NCBI RefSeq assembly: GCF_037042905.1 | Contig: NC_087247.1 | Span: 38,829,420-38,893,419 of the forward strand | Length of the DNA: 64,000 nucleotides | Origin: Lytechinus pictus | Taxonomy: Eukaryota; Echinodermata; Echinoidea; Temnopleuroida; Toxopneustidae | Direction of reading: 5' to 3' | Shown here: positions 50,901 to 62,900 of the stretch, piece by piece | Numbering within the stretch: position 1 is the stretch's first letter | How the letters are laid out: each line of letters opens with the position of its first letter | Notes under the pieces: generated by a model | What the model saw: only the letters and a program-made list of their open reading frames with translations | What the model was told of the DNA's origin: nothing | Databases searched by the model: none | Translations under genes and position numbers: made by a program

Positions 50901-53900
50901 GTATGCTGCTATCTTATAGTTATTAAAGGAGGACAAATATCCAAAATTATATGGCTTTACAGATGTCAATGTAAATTACTGTAATATGATAATTCAATGA
51001 CCAATGAGATGATAGAAGTTATCTTGATTTATGATAATGAAAGATAAAATCAAACAGACAGACAACCCCAAAATGATGCTTCGGGCAACCACCTACGATG
51101 GACAGAGGTTTAAATATATTTGAATAAAGGCAAATCCTCATGGAGATTTATATATGATTAATGTTGAAAGATCATGAAGACCACTCTTAATATGCAATAT
51201 TTAAAGAAGGATTACATTTTTAAAGCATTTACCAAAGAGCTAAGGATCTTTAAATCTACAGAATAGTATGGTGTACCTTGAACAAGGGCTACAAATGACT
51301 GATTACCACAGATCACTACAAAAGGTTATGGAAAATAAATTCTCACAATCTATGCCCCTCATTTAGTCAGGCAGCATATGACATGATTTACCGGCTACTT
51401 CGACAAATTGGTTAAGTCTGATTTTTCACTTTCATGTGATTGGTGACATCACAAGGAACAACTTTCAACTTGGTGACAAATTTCTAATGGTCATCTTGAC
51501 CATGTTAGGGGTCAAAATTGGGTCAATATTTAAAATTGCCCAAATTCTGTCGTGTGACACATCAAATTGTTTGTCTTGTTATACTGAACAAGAAATTGTA
51601 CACAACCATATACTCTTGACCTCCCGTTAAAAGTTATGACTGGAAATGTCAAAAGGTCAACAAACTTTCTGTAATGGCAAATTACACTGAAGGTGTTAAG
51701 AAAGCTATTTTTTCCGTGTTTTTATGCATGTGTGTACTTTTTTATCTTCGATTTGATAAGTCCATCGTCAGAAGTCCTTATCCAGAAAATATAATGGGTC
51801 AAGACAAGGTCAGTGAAAGGTCAACAAACTTTCATTAGAAGCCAAAATACACTAAAAGCGGTTAGAATTTTAGAAGTCTTTTATTTTTTTTTAGTTCTTT
51901 ATTTTGAAAAGTGTCTATCTAAGAAGACATTATATATAAAGGGGTCAAATGTGCTTATTTAGGAGCAAAATGATAAACAGAGATAGACGTTGAATAAATT
52001 CAGTGTGGTATCATGGTATTGCAGGAATACCTTGAAACGAATTGACAAGCCCTTACGCCCTTAAAACATCTTCATGATGTGATAAGTGCAACCAGCTCTT
52101 TCTGAGTTTTTTTTAATTAAGGAATTCAATTCAAGTTCAATTTATCTTCAATTTACTAGAAGTATTTCCTTCAATTGCTTTGTACAGAATATTTTAATTA
52201 ACAACAAGTGGAATGCCTCTGGCGGTCTCACCTGCATCACGCGATTCAATATAGCAGCAGTGCTGATTTTGAAAACTACTATAACTCGCACAAGATGTTC
52301 AGTGATACTTGGTTACTCTTATTTCCACGTTTTATGAACTAGACCAATACACTTATAGAGATATGATGGCAATTCAACAAATACCCCCAACGTGGCCAAA
52401 GTTCTTTGACCTTACATGACCTTTGACCTTGATCATGTGACCTGAAACTCGCACAGGATGTTCAGTGATACTTGATTACTATTATGTCCAAGTTTTATGA
52501 ACTAGACCAACACACTTTCAAATTTATGGCTGTAATTCAACAAATACCCCAATTTGGCCAAAGTTCATTGACCCTAAATGACCTTTGACCTTGATCATGT
52601 GACCTGAAACTTGCACAGGATGTTCAGTAATACTTGATTACTATTATGTCCAAGTTTCATGAATCAGATCCATAAACTTTCAAAGTTATGATGGTAATTC
52701 AACAGATACCCCCAATTCGGCCAAAGTTCATTGACCCTAAATGACCTTTGACCTTGGTCATGTGACGTGAAACTCATGCAGGATATTCAGTGATACTTGA
52801 TTAACCTTATGTATAAGTTTCATGAACTAGGTCCATATATTTTCTAAGTTATGATGACATTTCAAAAACTTAACCTTAGGTTAAGATTTTGATGTTGATT
52901 CCCCCAACATGGTCTAAGTTCATTGACCCTAAATGACCTTTGACCTTGATCATGTGACATGAAACTCAGGCAGGATGTTTAGTAATACTTGATTAACCTT
53001 ATGGCCAAGTTTCATGAACTAGGTCCATATACTTTCTAAGTTATGCTGTCATTTCAAAAACTTAACCTCAGGTTAAGATTTGGTGTTGACGCCGCCGCCG
53101 CCGTCGGAAAAGCGGCGCCTATAGTCTCACTCTGCTATGCAGGTGAGACAAAAATTATTGTAATGTATTGGGGTATAAGTATATATAATACTATGTAAAC
53201 AGAATAAACACATCGATTGATCAGTGCTCCCAGCTCCTAAGAAAGTTGCCCAAGAAAGAGGTTAGGATCGAGGATGATATGATAAGTTGGGCTCCAATCG
53301 CTCCTAAATGAATTCTAATGTGTGACGGTGATATCATTTCTAACAAAGAGGCAACATCGTGCAGGCATGCTCATTGTAGTCAGTCATGGATGAGTGTCCA
53401 TCATGCTGATGTGATATTCTGACCATTGCTCGATCTCTGGAGCCAAGAAGGACTACACATTTCTGGTGCATGTGCTGTTCTGAGCTTATTATTGGGGCCC
53501 TTTTGCATTTTGTAAAGTAAAATTTAAGTATTTTTGGTCAATTATATTTATTTTTCAGTAACATGCAAGTCTTCACAATTTCTGGGGGCAGCTGCCCCCC
53601 CCCCCCCCCCCCCCCCCCCCCGCTGCGGTATGGCCGTGGTTTACTTCAATGACATATGTGATTATTCTTTGTAGCAACATCCAGGTAGTTCAGCAAGAAG
53701 GAAAAAAACAAGAACAACAAAAGAACAAAAAGAAAATCTGCATCTACGCACATCACTATCGTGAGAACTGGTATTAAGTTTAGTTTCACGTTGTATGCTC
53801 TGGAAAAAAACACACTTGATAAAATAGTACAAGCCATGTTAATGACAACACAATCATAAATGTGTAGTCCTTCTTGGCTCCAGAGATCATGTAATGGTCA

Positions 53901-56900
53901 GAATATATCACATCAGTATGATGGACACCCATGACTGACTACAATGAGCATGTCTGCACGATGTTGCCTCCGTCTTTGTCAGAAATAACATAACCGTCAC
54001 ACATTAGAATTAATTAAGGAGCAATTGGAGCCCAACTTATCATATCATCCTCATTCCTAATCTCATCTTATTCTTAAGTTAATCCAAATAAGATGTTAGG
54101 CATAATTTCTTAGGAGCTGGGATCGAGCACTGATCATTCGATGTGATTAAATGTTTCTTTACATATCAAAGACTAGTAAATTGAAAATGAATTGAACTTG
54201 AACTAAATTCCTATATCAAGAAACTCGGAAAGAGCTGGTTGCACTTATTATGATGATACAATTTTAAGGGCATTAGGGTTTGTCAAGTCGTTTTAAGGTA
54301 TTCCTGCAATACCATGATACCACACTGAATGTATTCGATGTCTATCTCTGTTTATCTATTTTGTTCCTAAGTGAGCACATTTGACCCCTTTTTTATCTAA
54401 TCGATAATGTCTTCTTAAATAGAGACTTCTCAAAATTAAGAACCAACTTCTAAGATTCTAACTGCTTTTAGTCTATTTTGGCTACTTATGAAAGTTTGTT
54501 GACCTTTCGCTGACCTTGTCTTGACCCTTTATATCTTCTAGATATACTTCTGAAGATGAACTCATCAAAATCGAAAATTTAAAAAGTACACACATGCAAA
54601 AAAAAAAAGAATAAAAAAAAGGAAAAAAAAATCAGCTTTCTTAACACCTTCAGTGTAATTTGCCATTCAACGAAAGTTCGTTGACCTTTTGACATTTCCG
54701 GTCATAACTTCTTAACGGGAAGTCATGGGTATATAATTGTGTACACTTTTTTGTTCAGTATAACAAGAAAAACAATTTGATGTATGACTCGACACAATCG
54801 GGGCCATTTCAAAAATTGACCCCTATTGACCCCTCACATGGTCAAGATGACCTTTAGAAATTTGTCACCAAGTCGAAACTTGTTCCTTGTGATGTCACCA
54901 ATCACATAAAAGTGAAAAATCAGACTTAGCCAATTTGTTGAAGTAGATGACATATGCTGCCTGACTAATTTATGAAACCTACCGTTAAGAGAAGGATCTT
55001 AGTTGGATTCCTAAGAACATCTGTGATGGGTGCTGGACCAGACTTGGGAGCAGCTGGGGGAGGCATCGACGGAGGTGGCATTACAACTTGCTCTAAAATA
55101 AAATAGGAGAAACATGGAAGATATCATTATTCTTTATAGAATTTATTAGGTTAAGTATATTTTTAAAAATATGTATACCATGTTGGAAGAAGAATGAGAA
55201 ATTAATGTTCATAAATGATTTACTTAACCTTATCCAGCCCGGAGGCTGGCAAAAACACTACCCCCTCGACATTTTTCACGATAATCTGCAACGCGAAAAG
55301 ATCGCATTGCAATGTTTCATGACTATTTTCATGTTATTTATGACTGAAATAGTGTTGCCGATGATTTCCATTTAATTCAATTCATTTATTTTCCATTAAA
55401 AACTCAATCAAAATAAATACATACAAAATTCATAAATAAAAATCGGAAGGACCCCAAGAAAAGCATAGCTTGCGAGGATGGGGCCCTGTACAATAATTCA
55501 CAAAACAAAACAGATCTCACGTTGTTAAAGTGTAAATATAAAAAGAAAACAAGCCTCATACACACACACAATCACACCAGCATACCAACACACACCCATA
55601 TGCAGAACATTGAGAAGTTAACAAAGTCAAAGAGTAAGAAAGAAAGGAAGCGATAGCGGGAGAGAAAAAGTAAAGGAGAGATAGGGAAGAAAGAAAGAGG
55701 GAAGATAGAGATCGAGAGGGAGAAAGAATGCCCTCTACTCAGTGCACATCAAACGTTTAAACAATAATTGTTTACATAAGCATTTGAATCTCGTTAAAGT
55801 TGAAGAATTTTTCACAACATAAGGTAACAAATTCCAATCATGAACACCCTGAAATCGTATTGTATGTTGGTTTAATGAGGTACGTGCAAAAGGAATAAGA
55901 AATTTTGATTTGTTTCTGGTCTCATAAGAATGATAAAAGGAATTTGTTTTAAACATATCATTGAATATTGATGGGAGCTCTTTTTTTTGAAAATTGAACA
56001 TAAATATTAAATTGTTTACTGTAACAAGATCAAAAACTGGCAAACATTTCAGGTCACAAAATAGAGGAGTACTTGGTGTCATGTGGTTAGAATGAGTAAT
56101 TATTGAAAAAACAATGAAAAGTTTAAAGTAAAAAAACCCAAAGAAATACATAAGAATTCAAAAACAATAAAATACATAAGAAAAAATTAGATATTGCCAT
56201 CTTTTTATATATATTTGATAATAATTCTTAGAGTGTCCAGACCAGTTTTGGGGCTATATTTACAGATTTACAGCCAGACTATGATTTTATGCATTAATTA
56301 GCATAATTAATTAAAAATAGAATTGAATAATTTTGGTACGATTGAGAATTGAATAGTGGAGATTACTTCCTGGGTGAAGTGGGTGCCGTTTTTTTTCGCA
56401 ATCGCATGATCAATGGCCAAGATCTGGGGGGGGGGGGTGGTGCTGTTTTTGCCCCCCCCCCTGTCTATGCAATTCCAAAATAGCCAGGGCTATATAGGAT
56501 TGAGTTTCATACATCAGAAATATTGACCGTAGAAGCTTGGTATAAAGATATCTTATCAACTTCCTTAATATAAAGGAATATAACAAAATTATATTCTGGT
56601 CCTAGTTTTTAAAGGGGAATCCAACCCAAACAAAAACTTGTTTTTAGAGGAAAAAGGAAAATCAGACAAGTTGATAGGTGAAAGTTTGAACAATATCGGA
56701 CAAACAATAAGAAAGTTATGAATTTTCAAAAGCTGTGAATATTGGTAATCACTATAACCATGGAGACTTCAAATTGGCCGCATATGTGATGTCATAGTGA
56801 TGTAAGGCAAGGACTACTCTTCAATGTACTCCAATACATAAAATGGCTAAAATTACATTTTTTTCAAAAGTTTTACTTAAAATTATATTTTTCTTTCATG

Positions 56901-59900
56901 AGGTCATAAAACAATATACTACCTGGGCTATATTTAGATTACTGCCCCAGGGGAATGAGTAATTAGGAGAAAACCACAAATCACTGATAATAAAGTACAT
57001 GGCCTATGGGAAAGTTGTCCTTACCCCTTGTCATAATTTACTTACCCAGTTGCCAATTTGAAATCTACATAGTCTTAGGGATCTCAATTTTAAAACAGCC
57101 ATAACTTTCTTATTGCTTGTCCGATTGCTTTCAAACTTTCACAATGCTGTTTTATTTATTTTTCTCCTTTCAAACACAACATTTATGACCAAGGCTGGAT
57201 TCCCCTTTAAGTACTATTTAATCCTAAAATAAGATTACAAAGTCTTATGGTCCCCAGAACTTATAAAACATGGTATCTACTGTTTCTTTTTCCTTGCTCA
57301 TTAAAATTAATTTACATACCCTATTTCGTCAAGTGTTCTGCTGCCCAAAGGCAATCAATGCACTAACAATACCAAACATGAAATAAGCATTACGTCACTT
57401 GCTTTTGGGAAAACAAAATGTAAAGCCTGCCTCACACTGTGTGATCCGAGTTTGATAACAGCAATAACATCAAGGGAAAAATTACACGGGGGCTCGGTGC
57501 GATTTCGCCCCCAAAATGCTTAAAAGAGCCCTAGAAAATAAAAAAGGAACCCTGGAAAATGTCTATTCATTACAATGTTAAAGCTTATCCCATGTTGCAA
57601 ATTGAGGCAGCAAGATGTAAAAGAGGCCCCCGAATATTTGTTTTGCCTGGATAACATTATCTAAGCTTTTCAGCTAATCAAATTAAGGACCTACACAATG
57701 TAAATAAATTTGGTGCTAGGTTAACCTTGAGAATAAAGACTAAATCCCTTTGGAATCACAAACAATAGTACAATTACTTTGGCACTGCCAGTTTTGAAAC
57801 CAATAACGCCTTTCCTCAAATGATACAGCATTAAGATTCTGCAATATGATTTTACAATATTAATCAGAACATACACATTCAAAATGTCCATGTGTAGTAA
57901 TAATAAATATTTTGTAATTTCTAAACCCCTTCCTCTCCCCTCCCCCCCCCCCCCCTCTCAAAAGAATAATTTGCTGTACAGAGTATCTCATAGTGTGAGT
58001 ATAGGTACCTTGTATTTCTTTATCTTTATTGATGATTTTTCCTCCTCTTCTGCTTGTCTTCTCAACCTGTAGTGCTGTACTTATTCCTTGCTCTGACTTG
58101 CCTAACCCGGCTCCTTCCTTGAAACCATACTTAGTCATGATTTTCATTGCCACTGAGTCAGTACTAAAACACAATCAAGGAGAAAAATAATTCAATTCAA
58201 AAGTAAAATTGCTAGAAAATAATATGAATTTTGAAGAGTGAAAAATCAGATTACATCATACAACAAACTGATATACGATATTGATACTCTCTTGTAATAA
58301 AATCGTTTATAGCAATGGTGATCTTACACATCAAATGAGGAGTAAATCTGTTTTTATATTATTAAAACAGATCATTGAAATGATCATGATCATGACTTCA
58401 TATTATAATGATCATGACTTCATATTATAGAGTACTTAAGAAACAAAGAAGGAAAATCCGATCATCAGCTCACTCATTGTGTTATTCATGATGATATGCC
58501 AACAACTATTTGATCTACATAATGTACAATGCACAACATTACTAGAAGTCATCTGATTTGAATAAAACTTTAGAGTTTGAATTCTTGTAAATTGTAAGCT
58601 AGTTCCCCTTTCAGAAAATTCAAAACATGAAGTCATGTACATGATTATGTCTTTATCTTGAAGAATGAGAGGTCTGCAGGAAATATGCCGTTTATCTCAT
58701 AGTCAAGTGATCATTTCAGGGCTTTACCCGTTTTCAAAAATACTCTAGTCTCTGTGAATACTGTCATCCTTTTATCTCCACCTCTCCTCTAACTAAATAG
58801 TCTTTTAAGGATTGACCACAGAGTGAGTGTTGAACACATTATTAGCACCATGATAGCCTAAATCTTCAGAAGGCATCACAGCAAATCATCGAATTAACTC
58901 ATTTCCTACTGGAACAGGGTGCATATCGTGTACTTAGCCTATGAGAGTTATAGTATTTGGTATTCAACAGGTGGAACTCTCAGAAGTCAGTTTGCACAAT
59001 TCTTCTGAACACAAACATCAGTGCATCTTGTTTCAAACTCTGATGCCATTTTGTTATCAGATCCAGGTGAATGATAAAAGTGGATAAATAGTTCATGTAT
59101 AGATAAGGAATGGTGCATGACAGATAAAAAAGCGATGATCCTCCATGAAGAAGGCATCTTCATTCCTTCTAGCCAAAACAAAAGTAGACTTGATGATGTG
59201 GAATAGGTTCATCATGGTGATGGATTGAGTAGAATAACAATCGGTTGTCTTATCATGAGGGATGGATAGATCCATCGTGAGACAACCGATTACTTTTCTT
59301 CTACTCAAAAGTACATTTCTTTCTATTCCCTGAAAATTGCATGAAAAAGAATGAACAGAACACTTACCCTAACCCCACTGGGACCTGAAAGTTTGGTTTT
59401 GGTGCAGGTGGTTTGACAAATGTATTTTGCTCTGGAGGTGGAGCAAATTCACTGATCCTTGGAGGTGTCTTGGCACCTTCTGGGTCATCTGGATCTTGGT
59501 TCTTTCTCTTCATCATATCTGCATAAGGTCTATCTCTTGAAGGGGGAAGAGGAGCTGCAACTGTGATAACAATCATATATCAATTAATACATTGGGATGA
59601 TGATAAGTTCAAACCTGAATGCAAAATTGAATTAGAATGATAGGAAATCCACTCTACATTACAACCAGCATAATTACTAGTATCCCACTGATCACTAAGA
59701 GAAACAAAACCAATCATGAATAAAGCTTTGCCTGTGTTTAAATAATAAAAATGATAATACTTTTTCAAAGTACCCCCTGGTTTTTAACTGCAGTACAATC
59801 TAAACATACTCACATCCATCATCTTTAGGTTTGGAATCCTCATTGATAAGTGAGGATGGTGGGGCAATAGCAGCTCTGTTTGCAGCTGTAGAAAGATAGA

Positions 59901-62900
59901 TATAACATGAAAGATTTTATAACAAGAAGTGTTAATGTCCACATAGAAATGTAAATCAATTTTATTATCAGAGTCTAGAGAATTATAAGCTGCTCTTCAT
60001 TTTCAAATATATGTTTGAAATTATGATGAATTATTATCATAACATAATCAAATATCATTTCAATTCATAACTACAAAGCAAGTTATTACTTAACTATACT
60101 TGTAAGTTGTATCTAAGTACTGAAGACATTTATATCTACTGAACTCACAAGTAAAAGCAATATAAGTGTGAAGACATAAAAAGCATAAAACACAAATTTT
60201 GCAAACTTACAGCCTAATTATAACACCTCTAATCAACCTACTAATAAGATCTCTTCATGATAAACAAATTTAAGCCCTTTATTTACTCTGGTTTACATGA
60301 AATTATATTTATGATGAGGCCAACAAACAGGCTTAAAAGTTTTTCAAGAAATGCCTTTTCAGTCTTTTCTGCATTCCAGAACATTTGGATTTGACATAGC
60401 AAGTTGACGAGTACATATACAATGACATCCCACAAAAAGATGTGTTTCAACAAAATAGGAAGAGCAAAGCATTAAACATAAACAAAAGTAAATTCAACCT
60501 CCATTGCCTTTGTCAAGGGCAAGGCATTATTAGTTGATCATGCACTGTGAAAGACCCAGATGATTGACCTCTAAGCTACCTGTTTGGACATATGGAAAAT
60601 AAAAAAATATGTGCAGATACATACTGTTCCTTCTCCTTTCCCTGTCTCTCTCATCATCTTCATCATCACTGGCTGGACGTCTGGAAAATCCCTGTGGTTC
60701 TCTGTCTCGATCTCTATCCCGATCCCGGTCACGCTCACGGCGTTCCCTATCACGGTCACGATCCCTTTCCCTGTCTCGTTCTCGTTCTCTCTCACGACGT
60801 CTCCTCCTGGAAGTATTTTGGGGGTCAATTACATATGTTACATATATGCTATTGTTATGTGATGATAAGACATATCTCACATATTCAATAATATATCAAT
60901 ACATAATCAATACTTAATCAATGCTTCTGCAGGAAGTATAACAGGAAACTATATGTCTACCAATTCCAACTTTCTTAAGAAAGTATTACTCATCCATCTG
61001 TCAGCTAAACTTCTGACCACACACATTTTATGGGTTTGTTATTCACTACATTTCATGTTCTCCCTATAAGGTCAACTCCCCCCAATTCAGAGTTAAGTTA
61101 TGACGCACAGATTGTTTTGGTCAAGCGTCCAAGGTTGACCAACACCTGTTTGGTTGTAAAGAGTCTAGACCAGACCAATATAAAAGGGGTTCACTTCTGA
61201 ACCCAAATCAGAATGCAGATTGGTTTACAGATTACTTAAGAGATTGTTCCAGCATACAGACAGCTACAGAAGAGTTTATATTTTATACTGCAGAATTTGT
61301 ATTATCTTCATCTTCAGAGTATAGTCACCATCAGACTTACTCATGTATTTGTCATTATCATCAAGTAATCATCTTTAATTAATAAATGTATATATGAACT
61401 GTACATCCTGCATCGACTCGTCTCATTTCAAGTCTGGTTGAAAATAAAAGCGCAATCGATCCAACGACAACACAACACTATCAATCATATTCATCAATGG
61501 TAGAAAAAAATTTCATTTTAAACATTCAAGTTTGAGAGAGGGCAAGACGATGTTTGAGTCTTTAGATTGATTTGAAGTCATAGCAATATCTTCTTACATG
61601 GTATATTATTTATATAACACATCATCACAATGGCCAGATCACATACTTATCTTTTAAATGAGACAATGCTTTTTGTATAATTTTCTGTATGAGCAATGGC
61701 ACTTGATAAGACATATCTTACATCAGACTTAGTACACCCTGGTTATGCATTGTGGGAAATACTTTTACAATTTTTGATATTCATAATCTACAGCATATCT
61801 CCTATTAGAAAGCTAAAAAGCATAACTGCTCATAACCAACAAATGTAAACATCATCTTCATAGGCAATTTATGTAACCATATCATATTGAAAATCAATTT
61901 ACTATAATTGTGACTTACCTCTCTTCCCTTTCTCTTCTATCCTGCTCGTCCCGCTCCCTTTCCCTCTTCTCTCTTAACTTCTTTGCAACCTTTTCATATT
62001 CATTTGGATAAGCTGGGTCATATTCATTTTCACCATCTGAACCAAGATTACTTGATGGCAAATAAGAAGGAGCCTGAAACAAACAAGAAAGAATATTCGT
62101 AATTAGTTTTACAGTATTTTCTTGAAAAACAAAGATTCTAACAACCTCTTTTACTTTTCTTTGTTGGGCACCATATTCTACAATAATTTTTCTATAAAAT
62201 TATTTTCATGGCTCAAAATGTAAAGTCATGATACAGATAAGTGTTGGATACTGGATAAAATGCATTTGGTAATTATCAACATCACATATATATAAAACTA
62301 GGGCATAATTTACTGAAATTTCAACTTAAAAAAAAATTTGAATGAAAATTGCTCATGCATCCTACAGTTAAAATGCTTACCAATCTTGGTACAGATGGAG
62401 ATGATGTTTTTGATGGTGGCAGATTAGATGGTTTGAATCGAGAATGATCATCTAATATTCCTGCACTTCCACCTAAATCTATTCCACCAGCGTCCCTTCC
62501 ACTCGTATCCCTTCCACTCGTATCCCTTCCACCTCCATCTCCAATTGATCTGGCACTACTTGCAGGTCCAGGACCAACACCAGGTGGTGGTACTTTCTTG
62601 GGGTCAAGGACTGAACGGCTAGATGGCTGTTTCATCTTGCGCTGGGCTTCGGTTAAAGCAGCCTTCTTCATGCGAAGATGAGACTGCATCATCTTGATGC
62701 CAGCTGACCATCCAGCTGAAAAGAAAACAAAGGATAATACAATGTTGACAGAGATATTTCGATAACATCTTTGAAAACGGTGTTAAATTAGTGAGATCTC
62801 ATGACAAAAATACCACAAACTCACAAAGATATCTCAAAAACTAGGCAGTCTCATTCTACCACCTTATGATGATGGGGGTACCCCATTTAATCACTGCAGA

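Larger units (their letters stand above)
51361..54971. repeat. Giant inverted repeat filling most of RBM17 intron 8
   Basis: The left arm (51361-52210, then 53156-53465) pairs with the right arm (53855-54971). The outer ends are TTAGTCAGGCAGCATATG and CATATGCTGCCTGACTAA. Matches run through GATTGGTGACATCACAAGGA, ACACTGAAGGTGTTAAGAAA, TATTGCAGGAATACCTT and GTAGTCAGTCATGG. The left arm is interrupted by the element at 52215-53152. The centre of about 390 bp is unpaired. By eye the arms differ at roughly one base in six to eight. The right arm ends 11 bp before the exon 8 boundary. Confidence 0.92.

Noticed and set aside
60584-60917. Plus-strand Ser/Leu-rich frames of 92-102 aa
   Set aside because: Antisense shadow of RBM17 exon 4, whose RD/RE codons read as Ser/Leu/Pro on the other strand.
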